Counted from the stretch's first letter, positions 1 to 9,445 are shown. The stretch is 64,000 nucleotides of DNA from Caldilineaceae bacterium (GCA_026645575.1 JAPKMW010000031.1:31425-95424), one strand, 5' to 3'. The notes: a model not told the origin generated them from the letters alone. Translations and numbers: made by a program.

Positions 1-870
1 ATTGCTGATGGTGTTCAATGCCCCAATCACACGGGTGGTGGCGCGGCGGGTGCCAGCCCAGACGCCCAAGACCGGTTCGTTGCCCTGCTTGACACGGGCC
101 ACCGGCACTTCGATCACCAGACTGTGAACATTAAATGCCGAGACCGAATCGACCGGCTTGTTGTTATCGGCGGTGTAGCCAATCGGCGCGGCCTGCCCGC
201 GCAGGGTCAAGAGATCAAAGACCTGCAAGTCAACCCAGAAGGGGTCATCCGTCTGGCCGGCATAGACTTTCATGGTTCCTTGCGGCGCATTGAAGGTGTA
301 GATTGCCGCATCGGCCAGGCTCTGATAGTTGGGGGTTGATTTCTCGCCAATGTTGACCGGCGCCGCCGATTTGTTGCCGACAATGACGGTAGAGGCGCCG
401 GCTTCGGTCTGTTCGGTTACGGTGTAGAACTGTTGGCGGTTCCAGTCCGGGTCATTGAGACCAGTGATGGCGCCCACATTGTAGAGGAAGGTGTTGGGAG
501 TTTTCACCTGCACTTTGCTCGACAGCGTATAGGTAATGTCGGCCTTGGCGTCGCCGTCGTTATCAATATAGAGGTCATAGAGCGCCGAATCATCCCACTC
601 GAAGTAGTTGGGGCCACCTTCTGGTCCTTCAAAGGGTATCCAGGCGCCAACCAGGACAACGTTGTTCTGATTCTCCGGCGACAGGAAGACATAGGTGTCG
701 GTGTTGTCGGCATAGGGATCTTTCGAGATCAAGGGCGCTTCGCGATGGCTGGAAGCGCTGGCCTGCGATTGGTTGGCGATCAAAACCGCTGTGATAAGCA
801 GCAGCGGCGTCAAGATGGCGCAACTGAGCAGTGCCAGTCGGCGCACTGATGGTGGAAAAGTAAGCTTCAT
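1..870 (-). CDS. DUF4331 family secreted protein (3' end outside window)
   Basis: The minus strand is open from an ATG at 868-870 to the window edge (290 codons, no stop), so the C-terminus is missing. The N-terminus has a basic start and a hydrophobic signal segment (about residues 12-33) ending near QASA. It is followed by SSHREAPLISKDP and DNTDTYVFLSPE, the hallmark opening of DUF4331 proteins. AAAGGA lies about 9 nt before the ATG. The family is exported and of unknown biochemical role. I see no partner in the window; the next gene downstream on this strand is outside it. Family assignment is firm and function is unknown. Confidence 0.85.
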   Translation of the reverse strand, partial: MKLTFPPSVRRLALLSCAILTPLLLITAVLIANQSQASASSHREAPLISKDPYADNTDTYVFLSPENQNNVVLVGAWIPFEGPEGGPNYFEWDDSALYDLYIDNDGDAKADITYTLSSKVQVKTPNTFLYNVGAITGLNDPDWNRQQFYTVTEQTEAGASTVIVGNKSAAPVNIGEKSTPNYQSLADAAIYTFNAPQGTMKVYAGQTDDPFWVDLQVFDLLTLRGQAAPIGYTADNNKPVDSVSAFNVHSLVIEVPVARVKQGNEPVLGVWAGTRRATTRVIGALNTISN

Positions 871-1165
871 ACAAGTAATTCCTTTCATAATGATGAATGA
901 ATAACAGCGATTGATGATGGATTGAGTAATTCGTGATTCATGTGACGTAATTCGTGTTGCGTAGCCTCCTTTTGTTTGCAAATTGTCCAGGCCGGCTGAT
1001 TTTGGACCGCGTTTAAGAGAGGTGGAAGCTTTTGTCGCTTGCCACAGGGATGCCGACCGCTTTTTGTGTTTTGGGAATCTATTGGTTGGTTCGATTGTTT
1101 GTGTCTTTGTTGAGTAGTTGCTTAGAGGAATAAGCACCTACTCAACCAACGAACCTACCAACTAC

Positions 1166-2737
1166 CTACCCCAACGTAAAGATGCCGATGTTCATCAGTG
1201 CTTGGACAGTAATGCCAACCCCAACAACAGTGATAAACAATGCGCTGGCGACTGGGACAAAACGGAAGAGGGGGCCGCTTTCAGGGATGCGTTGAAAGAA
1301 CTTGCCGGCATAGACCAGCACCACCCCGATGGCGGTGAGGACGCTGGCCAGCCCCAGGCTGAACATGACAATGAGCGCCAGGCCAAAGCCGACCCGTTGC
1401 AAGCTAATGGCGCCCAACATCAACACCAGCGCCGAGGGACAGGGCAGCAGACCACCAGAGATGCCAAGCGCCAGCAACCCACGCCAAGTGATTGGTGAAC
1501 CATCCACCCCTGGCGGCATATGATGGTGATCATGGTCATGATGGTGATGGTCATGGCTGTGATCATGGCTGTGATCATGGCTGTGATCATGGCTGTGATC
1601 ATGATGGTGATGATGGCCGTGATGATGATGGTGATTTTGACCAGTGACAAAACTATGTAACCGATCCTTGATCATGACGGCCCCGATAACGACGACAAGA
1701 ACGCCCGATGCCATACTGAGCCAGGGGTAGAGCTGCTCTGGCAGAATAAACTGAGCCGCAAAGAGGGTGACAAAGCCGAGAGCAAAGACGCCTGCCGTGT
1801 GGGTAATGGTGGTGGTGAGGCCCAAGAAGAGCGCATGACGCACCGTCCCCCGTGAGCCGACCAGATAGGCGCCGACAATGGTCTTGCCATGACCGGGCGA
1901 GAAGGCATGAGCCGCGCCCCAGCCAAAGGCGGCCAACAAGGCCAGCAGGATGGTCAACGGTGTGACCGTCGTCACATTGATCAACTCGGCAAAGGGATCG
2001 GCCGGTCGACCGGCGCTGACTGGCGCACTTTGGGCCGCAGCGGCAGTTGTTGACTGTTCCACGGCTGCCCCGGCCACTGGCGTAAACTGAAAGCTGGCCC
2101 GATTCACTGCCAGGGGCGATTGCAACAAATTATCAGGGTAGGTTTGCAACGCCTGGCTCACATCGCTGGCCGGCACGGAGGAGCTTTCCAACTGAGCGCC
2201 GGCGCTGCCCTGGACGATCACTTCCTGCCAGCCGATATGATCAGCATAAGTCGTGTCCTGATACTCGGCTTGCCAAAGGGTAGGTTGGGCGTCAAAGGGT
2301 GTTGACCATTCTGTCACCAACCGCAGGGTTGGCAACCCGGCTTGACCGGTGGGGAAGGTCAACTCATGCTGTACCGGTGTCCAGGGGTGAGTTGACCCAT
2401 TCAGTTGTAACTCCAGTTGGGTCGGCAAGGTTGTTAGCAGTTGCGCCATATAGCGATCTTGTTCGGCTTGATCGACCGTGCCGTCGCTGTTGGCATCCAT
2501 CCGGGTGCGCTCCTGGTGCGCCGGGATTTCGGCCATGTCTACAATGTAGGTCAAATGGATCTGGTTCTGCTCGACGGTCAGACGGCTATAGCGATTGACC
2601 GTAAAATTGCCCAGCGGGTGGGCCAGCGCTCTGCTGGGTAGCAGGAGAATCAGCGTCAGCGTAAACCCAATCAGAAAGGATGCTCGCTTGGTCCGGGTCA
2701 CAGTGGACCGGCCGCTTGCCAACATTTGTGCCAACAT
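1166..2737 (-). CDS. NicO/RcnA-type nickel-cobalt transporter with His-rich loop
   Basis: A 523-residue membrane protein. A signal-like hydrophobic segment (residues about 20-39) is followed by an extracytoplasmic domain with an EF-hand-like loop (DANSDGTVDQAE, residues 81-92). The C-terminal half is a polytopic NicO domain with the motif HAFSPGHGKT (residues 277-286) and a very His/Asp-rich cytoplasmic-type loop (about residues 369-406) before GLLPCPSALV. The NicO family moves Ni2+/Co2+ across the inner membrane; RcnA members export it. The His loop suggests metal binding. GAGGAA lies 5 nt before the ATG. No metalloenzyme cluster is adjacent, so efflux for detoxification is more likely than uptake, but direction is inferred. 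Confidence 0.85.
   Translation of the reverse strand: MLAQMLASGRSTVTRTKRASFLIGFTLTLILLLPSRALAHPLGNFTVNRYSRLTVEQNQIHLTYIVDMAEIPAHQERTRMDANSDGTVDQAEQDRYMAQLLTTLPTQLELQLNGSTHPWTPVQHELTFPTGQAGLPTLRLVTEWSTPFDAQPTLWQAEYQDTTYADHIGWQEVIVQGSAGAQLESSSVPASDVSQALQTYPDNLLQSPLAVNRASFQFTPVAGAAVEQSTTAAAAQSAPVSAGRPADPFAELINVTTVTPLTILLALLAAFGWGAAHAFSPGHGKTIVGAYLVGSRGTVRHALFLGLTTTITHTAGVFALGFVTLFAAQFILPEQLYPWLSMASGVLVVVIGAVMIKDRLHSFVTGQNHHHHHGHHHHHDHSHDHSHDHSHDHSHDHHHHDHDHHHMPPGVDGSPITWRGLLALGISGGLLPCPSALVLMLGAISLQRVGFGLALIVMFSLGLASVLTAIGVVLVYAGKFFQRIPESGPLFRFVPVASALFITVVGVGITVQALMNIGIFTLG
1551..1598. repeat. 12-bp tandem repeat encoding HDHS units
   Basis: Four consecutive copies of tcatggctgtga lie inside the transporter gene. 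On the coding strand they give repeated HDHS tetrapeptides in the His-rich loop. Because the unit is a multiple of three, copy-number change would alter loop length without a frameshift. Confidence 0.85.
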
Positions 2738-3408
2738 GGGCGTTCCTCACTTCAACTATGGTAGAGGGGAAGTCGATACGAATGATTGCCTGGACTTACC
2801 GGTCAAGGAAATGATGGATACTCCCACTCTTCGCAAAAGACTTAATAAAATCTTCAAATGAACTTTACAGAGTGTTTGGCCTATCACTTACCTAACTCGA
2901 TACAGTCGCCGGGTAGAGATAAGGTTATACTTTTCTCTACTTGCGCTTTATTATGGTGCGAAGTTCTGGTCACTTACCAGTTCAAAAGCTGCTCATTTTC
3001 TACTCACTTTTGCACTTCTATCTGTTTGACGCAAGCCGCGCCAACTTGGATCACACCAATTTACTTTTATCTTCAAACCTTACATAGAGAATTTTTCCTT
3101 GCAAACTCCAATGTAGGCGCCGGTCAACTGGCGCATCAGTGCGACCAACTCCTAACTGGGACGCGCAAATGTCGCTATCAACGTAGCCGGCTCATGCCGA
3201 TTTTCCGCGACGATATGTTGGAGAGAGAAAGATAGAGCGGTAGGGTTTTGTATAGGGTGCGCCAGCGTGTTCCTGGCCGTAACTATGTCGTTTGGCAGCC
3301 AAAAACACAGTAGATGATGTTCTATAGCAAAGCGAGTGGCTTCATGGCGGGAACGAACCCCAAGTATGCTGTAGATGGCGTGGCGGTGAGCATCGACTCA
3401 AGCTATGT
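2738..3408. other. 671-bp gap without a convincing gene
   Basis: This stretch separates the transporter from the acetyltransferase gene. Its composition is more AT-rich than the flanks. Open frames here are short, lack a good ribosome-binding site and translate to Cys/Phe/Ser-rich strings that match no family I know. I see no strong promoter or hairpin. Short peptide stretches near 3317-3400 on the plus strand faintly resemble a beta-helix protein and could be a decayed gene. Confidence 0.5.
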
Positions 3409-3945
3409 TCAGATCAGCGGGAGTTCCATTGCCAACAACCGCACAAACTTGTCGCCTACCTTTATGCGGTTGGCCTCACCCGTCAAGGTGAAGCCCAAAC
3501 TTTGGAAGAATTTTAACGCGCCGGGGTTAAATTGTTCAACCGTTACCCGTGCCTGTCCCATCTGGCCTTGCGCTGCCAGCCAGGGTTTGAGCAACTGCCA
3601 GGCGTGTGTTGCCACCCCCAGCCGCTGATAGGGTTCGGCGACCATGATCATGCCGATAGAGACAATCTGCTCGTTAGGCCAGTGCAGGCGAAAGTCGATC
3701 AGTCCGATCAATTCAACGCCGATACCGCCTGCTGCTTCACTCTCCACCCGACGGACGATGCCCATTATGGTGCGACCGGGCGTCTCGGCGGCAGTGCGTA
3801 GATCACTTTCAGCTTGACCAGCCGGCGCCGTCAGCAAATTATACATGGCCCAATAGCCGGGCGTCGCCAGGTAGACCTGTTGCAGGGCGTCAACATGCCA
3901 TTCCAGCGATAGCGGAGCCAGGGAAATCGTTACTGGTGCGCTCAT
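3409..3945 (-). CDS. GNAT-family N-acetyltransferase
   Basis: A 178-residue single-domain protein of typical GNAT size. The acetyl-CoA binding segment is IGMIMVAEPYQRLGVATHAW, which carries the Q-x-x-G-x-A signature (QRLGVA). A later NPGALKFFQSLGF segment matches the conserved helix-strand region near the cofactor pantetheine. It should transfer an acetyl group from acetyl-CoA to an amine; the substrate cannot be told. The start lies 12 bp after the stop of the upstream dynamin-like gene, so the two are probably co-transcribed. Confidence 0.85.
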   Translation of the reverse strand: MSAPVTISLAPLSLEWHVDALQQVYLATPGYWAMYNLLTAPAGQAESDLRTAAETPGRTIMGIVRRVESEAAGGIGVELIGLIDFRLHWPNEQIVSIGMIMVAEPYQRLGVATHAWQLLKPWLAAQGQMGQARVTVEQFNPGALKFFQSLGFTLTGEANRIKVGDKFVRLLAMELPLI

Positions 3946-3957
3946 AAGGTTTCGATG

Positions 3958-5763
3958 TCACAATGTTTCAATATCGCGGCGCAACTGCGTGATGGTGCTT
4001 TTGGTCAGCCGCAACTCGGCGTCGAGCTTTTCCAGCTTTTCCCGTTCGACGCGCACAAAGCGAGTGTACGGGGCAATGGCATCGCGGATACGGCGCAGGC
4101 TTTCTTCTAGTTCGCTTTCAAATTGTTGGGTGAGCGCATTATCCAACTGGGTGCGCAAGCCGTTGACTTTCTCGCGTAACTCTGCCTTGACCTTGTCGCG
4201 GCGGTAGGGCAACACATATAAGCCCATGACCGCAATCAGCCCCGCGCCGAGAACGCCTGTCAGATCGAGCCACCAGGTGTTGAGCAGCGTCACCAAGACA
4301 GCGCCCAGCCCAATCGCACCCACTTGCACAGCAGCCGTCTGGAAGATCGCTGTCTGTACCTGCTGCGCCAGCTTTAATGATTCGCGCTGCTGGTCGTACC
4401 CCTCAATCACCCGTTGGGCATTTTCACCCACCGTTTTCAGCAGCGCCTGGCGATTAATCTCAAATTCACTGTTCACGCTGCCAATCATGCGGTCCGTATG
4501 GTGCGCGGCGCGCCGCCCGATAAAGTCTACCACGGAGCGCCACTGGCGATAATTCTTGTCTACGACCCAGTCGATCAGTTCGCTGACATGACGTTCAATG
4601 GCGCGGCTGGTGTCGGCCACCACCGTGCGTTCAAATTCACCCCGCACCTTTTCACTGTTGACCAGCTCCATCACCCGCGTCAGTTGCAACGTCTCATCAA
4701 AGAAGCGGTCGCCCCGTTCGATCATGCCGTAAAGAACATTGTCCACGCGGCTGCGCTGGGCGGCAAAGTCGCGCCGCATGTCATCGGTATAGGCCAGCAA
4801 CTGCTCTTCAATGGTATCGAGCGTCTCAAAATCGCCCTTGAGGATGGTCTGGCGCTCATTGATCACTTGGAGATACTTTTCGATCAAGCGCCGCGCAACC
4901 CCCAACGGGTTTTCTAACTTCAGCCGGAGCCGTTCCCGGTTATCCAATTGTTGCAGGATAAACGTTTCCAGGGAGGCAAATTGGCTGGCCTGCCACAAGT
5001 CACCCGTCGGCGCTGCATCATGTCGGCGCGCCTCTTGCTTGGCTTGTAAAGCTTGGCGGGCGCTAACAGCGAAAATTTGGGGATCAGCGCCGAGCAGGGC
5101 GCGCCCATGTTCGCGCACAAAATCAAGAATCTTCTCCCGGTCACTTGGCTCGTCCACCATGTCGATCTTGTTGACAATGACGACAATCTTTTTGCTCCAC
5201 TGGCGAATACGTTCCAGGAAGAGCCGCTCACTTTCGGTAAAAGGGCGGTCGGCGCTGGTGACAAAGAGGACCAGATCGCTGCGCGGGACAAACTCTTCGG
5301 TGATCTCCTGATGGCGCTGGATGACCGCGTTGGTGCCGGGCGTATCGACCAGATTAATATCGCGCAACCATTCGACCGGCAAGTGCAGCAACAGGATGTC
5401 ATCGGGCGTTACCTCTTGCTGGAACTGTTCACCATAGCGCAAGATGTGAACGTGGCTGGTGGTCGGCGTCACGCCTTCGGTCAGCAAGCGTTCGCCCAAC
5501 ATGGCGTTGAGAAAGGCCGTTTTGCCGGCGTTAAATTCACCCACCACCACCAGCATAAAGAGTTCCTGCATTTGGGCATTGCTGGCCTTGAGCAGCGCCA
5601 GATCAGCCTCCGCCGCATGAAGGCGCGCCAGCAATAGCCGCAACTCCTCCAACATTGACCGTTCCCGTTGCAGAACTTCGTCTTGTTCCTGCGTTAATAA
5701 CCGTTGCAAGTTGAACCCCTTGTCCCTTTGTAACAACGCCAGTGCGCCGTTACCGATAGCCAC
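3958..5763 (-). CDS. Dynamin-like GTPase
   Basis: A 601-residue protein with all GTP-binding motifs: G1 GEFNAGKT (about residues 75-82), a conserved Thr in the TPTTSH loop, G3 DTPG (140-143) and G4 NKID (198-201). A long helical stalk follows. A paired hydrophobic segment at about residues 480-528 fits a membrane-inserting paddle, and the C-terminal tail is coiled-coil. Bacterial dynamin-like proteins bind and remodel membranes, sometimes for membrane repair or phage defence. The start is GTG with only a weak ribosome-binding site, so a start further in is possible. Many bacterial dynamins come in tandem pairs; here only one copy is present, followed by a GNAT gene. Confidence 0.88.
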   Translation of the reverse strand: MAIGNGALALLQRDKGFNLQRLLTQEQDEVLQRERSMLEELRLLLARLHAAEADLALLKASNAQMQELFMLVVVGEFNAGKTAFLNAMLGERLLTEGVTPTTSHVHILRYGEQFQQEVTPDDILLLHLPVEWLRDINLVDTPGTNAVIQRHQEITEEFVPRSDLVLFVTSADRPFTESERLFLERIRQWSKKIVVIVNKIDMVDEPSDREKILDFVREHGRALLGADPQIFAVSARQALQAKQEARRHDAAPTGDLWQASQFASLETFILQQLDNRERLRLKLENPLGVARRLIEKYLQVINERQTILKGDFETLDTIEEQLLAYTDDMRRDFAAQRSRVDNVLYGMIERGDRFFDETLQLTRVMELVNSEKVRGEFERTVVADTSRAIERHVSELIDWVVDKNYRQWRSVVDFIGRRAAHHTDRMIGSVNSEFEINRQALLKTVGENAQRVIEGYDQQRESLKLAQQVQTAIFQTAAVQVGAIGLGAVLVTLLNTWWLDLTGVLGAGLIAVMGLYVLPYRRDKVKAELREKVNGLRTQLDNALTQQFESELEESLRRIRDAIAPYTRFVRVEREKLEKLDAELRLTKSTITQLRRDIETL

Positions 5764-6027
5764 TTTGTCAGCTTTTTATTACGTGTCGCATAAACAAAAG
5801 TTGCGTCTGTCCTAGATTACCCCAAGTATAGCACAGAGAAGGCCATTTTCCGCGCAACAGACAAGGCCCGTTTACAAATCGCAATCGCGACAAATGGCGC
5901 TGGACAAAATTGACAAAATCAAGGATAATAGAGAATATTAAGTTAGTGTCTATTTTACATTAACCCTGAGGGTGAGTCTCATTCGTGAATCAGCGTGTCG
6001 ATTCAGGTAGACAAGGAGCAGAAGCAG

Positions 6028-6651
6028 ATGAGTTTACAATTTGTTGCCGGCGAACAGGTCGAAATCCCGGCGATCCCCTTCAAGCCAGTGATTGAATTGC
6101 CGGCGCAAGAGAGCGCTGTAGTCGTGGTTGATATGCAGAATGATTTTGTTAAGCCCAATGGCACATTGGTGGTGCCGGCGGCCATCGAAACGGTTGGCGC
6201 TATTCAACAACTGCTCACCCAAGCCAGAACGCAGGGGGTGCGGGTGGCTTATACCCAAGACACCCATTACGAAGGCGACCGCGAATGGAGCATCTGGCCT
6301 GTCCACTGTCGCGCCAACACTTGGGGCTGGCAGATTATTGATGAGTTGGCGCCCCAAGCCGATGATCTCGTCTGCCCCAAAAGCCGCTATGACGGCTTTT
6401 ACGACAGTTCACTCGATCACTATCTGACCCGTGTCTGGAATGTCAAACATTTGGTGATTGTGGGAACAGTTGCCAGCATCTGTGTGCTGCACACCGCCGC
6501 CTCGGCGGGGCTGCGCTGGTTCCATGTCGTGGTGCCGGCGAATGGCGTCTCGGCGCTGACGGACTTTGATCAAGCCTTGACCCTGCGCCAGGTCTCTTGG
6601 CTTTATGTGGGTGATGTGGTACGAAAAGTTGAGGAAATCCGGTTTGTGTAG
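6028..6651 (+). CDS. Isochorismatase-family cysteine hydrolase (nicotinamidase-like)
   Basis: A 207-residue alpha/beta hydrolase of the isochorismatase superfamily. The expected triad is visible: Asp35 in VVVVDMQNDF, Lys118 in CPKSRYDGF and Cys152 in VGTVASICVLHTAASA. These enzymes hydrolyse amides such as nicotinamide, or related substrates, through a Cys thioester. I start at the ATG at 6028 because AAGGAG at 6013-6018 gives 9-nt spacing; an upstream in-frame GTG at 5995 lacks a site. No NAD-salvage neighbour is present, so the substrate stays open. The gene is convergent with hpf across a long hairpin. Confidence 0.87.
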   Translation: MSLQFVAGEQVEIPAIPFKPVIELPAQESAVVVVDMQNDFVKPNGTLVVPAAIETVGAIQQLLTQARTQGVRVAYTQDTHYEGDREWSIWPVHCRANTWGWQIIDELAPQADDLVCPKSRYDGFYDSSLDHYLTRVWNVKHLVIVGTVASICVLHTAASAGLRWFHVVVPANGVSALTDFDQALTLRQVSWLYVGDVVRKVEEIRFV

Positions 6652-6770
6652 TCGCGTAGTCGTAAAGTCGCGTAGTCGTGAAGTCTGGAATCAGTCAGGA
6701 TTGACTTTGCAACCTGATGACTGAACGACCACGCGACTACGCGACTTTACGACTTTACGACTACGCGACT
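6650..6770. repeat. Long inverted repeat between convergent genes
   Basis: Arms at about 6650-6680 and 6730-6770 are built of shuffled agtcg/cgta units and are near-complementary. The middle also pairs (tcagtcagg with cctgatgactga). It starts inside the stop codon region of the hydrolase and ends one base before the hpf stop. It may act as a bidirectional terminator. Confidence 0.75.
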
Positions 6771-6771
6771 G

Positions 6772-7335
6772 CTAGACCATCGTCGGCTGTAACAGCCCAT
6801 AGTCGCCATCGCGACGGCGATAGATCACGTTGACGGCCTTGACTTCCGGGTTAAAGAAGACAAAGAAGTCGTGACCCAATAACTCCATCTGTTCGAGCGC
6901 CTCCTGTTCATTCATGGGCGCCAGGGGGAATTGCTTGCGGCGAATAATCTTGCCTTCTTCCTCATCCGGTTCGCTCTCCTCCGTTGTCAGCGCCACTTCG
7001 GCTTCCATGCTGGCGGCAGCCGCCGCGCGGCGACGACTTTGGAAGCGCCGCCCCTTGAAGCGTTGCAACTGATTCCCCATTTTGTCGATCGTGGCGTCAA
7101 TCGAGGCGAAGATGTCACTGGTCGATTCTTCGGCGCGCAGGATTTGACCATTCGCCCAAAGGGTAATCTGGGCTGTATATCGGTCCGCGGCGGCGCGCGT
7201 CTCGCTCTGCGTGAGTTCGGCGCGCAGCTCTTGCACCTGCGGCAGGTAGCGCTCCAGGCGATTGACCTTCTTTTCGATATACTGACGAATCCAATCCGTC
7301 ACTTCCAGATGGCGTCCGTGAACAGTGAGTTGCAT
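6772..7335 (-). CDS. hpf: Ribosome hibernation promoting factor, long form
   Basis: A 187-residue protein beginning [20 protein letters not shown], the canonical opening of HPF/YfiA, with the RNA-binding beta-alpha fold over about residues 1-100. A charged Arg/Ala/Glu linker leads to the C-terminal dimerisation domain ([20 protein letters not shown], then FFVFFNPE and [15 protein letters not shown]). The C-terminal domain marks the long form that joins two 70S ribosomes into 100S dimers in stationary phase. AAGGAGAAGG precedes the ATG at good spacing. It is flanked by hairpins on both sides, so it is likely transcribed alone. Confidence 0.95.
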   Translation of the reverse strand: MQLTVHGRHLEVTDWIRQYIEKKVNRLERYLPQVQELRAELTQSETRAAADRYTAQITLWANGQILRAEESTSDIFASIDATIDKMGNQLQRFKGRRFQSRRRAAAAASMEAEVALTTEESEPDEEEGKIIRRKQFPLAPMNEQEALEQMELLGHDFFVFFNPEVKAVNVIYRRRDGDYGLLQPTMV

Positions 7336-7370
7336 GGTCCTTCTCCTTACTATAACGGTTTTTGAGAAAA

Positions 7371-7476
7371 CGGTAGCGGCTACCAGTGGGACAGTGAATT
7401 AGTAGGACAGTACATCAGTGAACACTGACTGACTGACTGTTTCACTGACTGACTGTCTCACGATTGGTTGCTACCG
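7371..7476. repeat. Imperfect inverted repeat of actg/cagt units
   Basis: A left arm starting cggtagc and a right arm ending gctaccg enclose runs of gacagt/actgactg, giving an imperfect hairpin of about 50-bp arms in the gap between comF and hpf. On the minus strand it lies after the comF stop, so it may end comF transcription. Confidence 0.65.
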
Positions 7477-7488
7477 GCTTACAAACAA

Positions 7489-8259
7489 TCAACGGGGGCA
7501 GGCCAACGCCAAGCCATAGACAGCAACGGCGCCGGCGTCTAACGCCGCCTGGGCGCACGCACGCATGGTGGCGCCGGTGGTATAGACATCATCAATGAGT
7601 AAAAGACGTTTTCCGAATACGGCATTGGTGGCAAGAAACGCATCCTCAACATTGCGCTGACGCTCGCCGGCAGTGAGGCCCACCTGGGATTGGGTGGAGC
7701 GCTGCCGTACAAGCCAGCCAGCATATAAGGGTAATTGTACACGATGGCAAAAGGCGCCGGCAAGTAACTCAGCTTGATTATAGCCCCGTTCTGCGTGGCG
7801 CACACTATACAGGGGGACAGGTACAACCCCGTCAACTGACGGGAAAACGCCGGACCACGGTAAGGTTTGCACGAGGGCAACTAGATAACGCGCCAAGGGC
7901 GCCGCCAGTTCCGGTTGTTGCTCATATTTAAAGGCGTGGATCAGCTCGCGCAGTGGCGAGGCGTGGAGTGCGGCAATGCGCACCCCACTCAGCGGGTCGC
8001 TAGTCAAGTGTTGGCACTGTTGACATCGGGCAACCGAATGCAATTGTGGGCGACCGCAACTGGTGCAGATTGTAGGGCCAACCGGGAGAACCGCTTGCGC
8101 ACAGGCCGCACAAACTAACGCGCCTGCCCGGTGACAGGCAACACAACGGGGTGGAAAGAGTAGATCCAGTAGCGCCGTCTGTAACCGGCGTAGTTGGTGG
8201 CTAAGCGCCAGGTGGCTTGCCGGCCCTCTACCGCCAGCCACATATGTGGAAACGTTCAA
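7489..8259 (-). CDS. comF: ComF family phosphoribosyltransferase-like protein
   Basis: A 256-residue protein with a double zinc ribbon near the N-terminus (CVACHRAGALVCAAC, then CTSCGR and CQQC). A type I phosphoribosyltransferase fold follows, with VPVPLYSVRHAERGYNQAE and the PRPP loop LLLIDDVYTTGATM. ComF proteins are needed for DNA uptake and integration in natural transformation; the exact chemistry is unsettled. The start appears to be TTG at 8257-8259 with GAAAGG about 7 nt upstream. No other competence genes are adjacent. Length and motifs are complete. Confidence 0.9.
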   Translation of the reverse strand: MNVSTYVAGGRGPASHLALSHQLRRLQTALLDLLFPPRCVACHRAGALVCAACAQAVLPVGPTICTSCGRPQLHSVARCQQCQHLTSDPLSGVRIAALHASPLRELIHAFKYEQQPELAAPLARYLVALVQTLPWSGVFPSVDGVVPVPLYSVRHAERGYNQAELLAGAFCHRVQLPLYAGWLVRQRSTQSQVGLTAGERQRNVEDAFLATNAVFGKRLLLIDDVYTTGATMRACAQAALDAGAVAVYGLALACPR

Positions 8260-8431
8260 AATTCGCCTTTCCGGTGGACTGGTTGATCTGACTTTAGGCC
8301 AGAACTTTCGATCAGTTCAAACCAACATACCATGAAAATGGCGTTACCTACTACGGTTTTGTGACGGGTTACGTCTCAACCATTCGTCGTATCATGTTCC
8401 CCCACTGCGAACTCCGCAGTAGGAATGGCGC

Positions 8432-8593
8432 TTAGGCCGTGGGGAACCAGCGTAACAACAAGTCATTGATAAAGGTGCGCAGATCATCGCCCAGGATCAG
8501 AAGAATTGAGAGCAAAACAATCGCCACCAGAATGATCATCAAGGCATACTCAATAAAGCCCTGCCCACTCCGATTTGACGGCATTCGTGACAT
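8432..8593 (-). CDS. Flp/TadA-type small pilin-like peptide
   Basis: A 53-residue ORF starts with ATG at 8591-8593 and has AAGGAG 9 nt upstream. The sequence contains GQGFIEYALMIILVAIVLL, matching the Flp pilin pattern of a G/Q-rich leader, a conserved E-Y pair and one hydrophobic helix, then a short polar tail. Flp pilins are cleaved by TadV-like peptidases and assembled by Tad machinery. No tad genes are in the window. It sits 27 bp downstream of a NarL-type response regulator on the same strand, so regulator and pilin are probably co-transcribed. Confidence 0.75.
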   Translation of the reverse strand: MSRMPSNRSGQGFIEYALMIILVAIVLLSILLILGDDLRTFINDLLLRWFPTA

Positions 8594-8620
8594 TCAATAC
8601 TACTCCTTTTGCGCCTCCTC

Positions 8621-9316
8621 TTACGCCGAGGTCGCCAAATCCTCAATGCGCACCCAACCGCGGCGGAGGGCGAGAATGGCGGCTTGGGTGCGATCCTCAA
8701 CGCCCAACTTGCGTAAGACGCTACTCATATGATTCTTCACCGTCTGCCGGCTGATGCTCAAGGCGCCGGCAATCTCTTTGTTGCTGGCGCCCTTGGTAGT
8801 CAAGACCAACACCTCCATCTCACGGGGACTCAGTGGGGCAAAGGTTTCCTGCCCCGTATCGGCGACAACGGTGAACTTTTCCATTTCAGCCAACAGCCAC
8901 CGGTAGGCTTCGGTCTTATTCAACACTTTTCCGTTAATGAAATAACGATTCTGGGCGACAGTGCGAATAGCAGGAATCAACTCACTCGGTTGCACATCTT
9001 TGGGATAGTAGGCCGAAGCGCCGGCGCGCAGCGCGTGCAGCATCTGCTCATCATCGTTATACGCCGTCAAGACGATCACGGCCGTTTCATCAATGGCATA
9101 GGTTTGCTTGATCTCATGGGTGGCCTGCAAGCCATTTTTGCCCCGCAGATTGATGTCCATGAGAATCACGTCGGGCGTCAGTTCAACAGCCAACCGCACC
9201 GCTTCATCGCCGGCCGTTGCCTCTGCCACGATCTGTAGATCGTCTTCAATTTCCAACACCCGGCGCAACCCTTGGATGAGCAGCGGGTGGTCTTCTACTA
9301 CCATAATCCGAATCAC
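8621..9316 (-). CDS. NarL/LuxR-family response regulator
   Basis: An N-terminal receiver shows the acidic pair in MVVEDHPLL, the phospho-acceptor Asp in VILMDINLRGKNG, Thr in VIVLTAYND and Lys in AYYPKDV. A C-terminal GerE-type helix-turn-helix carries LSPREMEVLVL and SNKEIAGALSISRQTVKNHM. It should bind DNA after phosphorylation by an unseen histidine kinase. I prefer the GTG at 9316 because AAGGGG lies 10 nt upstream; the frame is open to a GTG at 9352 that has no ribosome-binding site. The pilin-like gene follows directly. Confidence 0.9.
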   Translation of the reverse strand: MIRIMVVEDHPLLIQGLRRVLEIEDDLQIVAEATAGDEAVRLAVELTPDVILMDINLRGKNGLQATHEIKQTYAIDETAVIVLTAYNDDEQMLHALRAGASAYYPKDVQPSELIPAIRTVAQNRYFINGKVLNKTEAYRWLLAEMEKFTVVADTGQETFAPLSPREMEVLVLTTKGASNKEIAGALSISRQTVKNHMSSVLRKLGVEDRTQAAILALRRGWVRIEDLATSA

Positions 9317-9445
9317 CGACAATGATCCCCTTGTTACATCGTTTTCTGCCACTGTTCAGCCCGAGTCATATCCGCAGCCACAGATCACAGCGGAAAGCTG
9401 GCGTAGGAAAAAGCAGCTACATCCTATACCAACAGTAGTTACGAG

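Noticed and set aside
2858..3235. 125-codon plus-strand ORF in the gap after the transporter
   Set aside because: No ribosome-binding site, Cys/Phe-rich translation without recognisable motifs; likely chance in AT-richer DNA.
3314..3628. Plus-strand frame resembling a beta-helix fragment (YAVDGVAVSIDSS, ISGSSIANNRTN)
   Set aside because: Its second half is antisense to the acetyltransferase gene, there is no ribosome-binding site, and the similarity is short.
7381..7476. Short repeated gactgactg units considered as a CRISPR-like array
   Set aside because: Units are 4-8 bp, without regular spacers, and form one hairpin.
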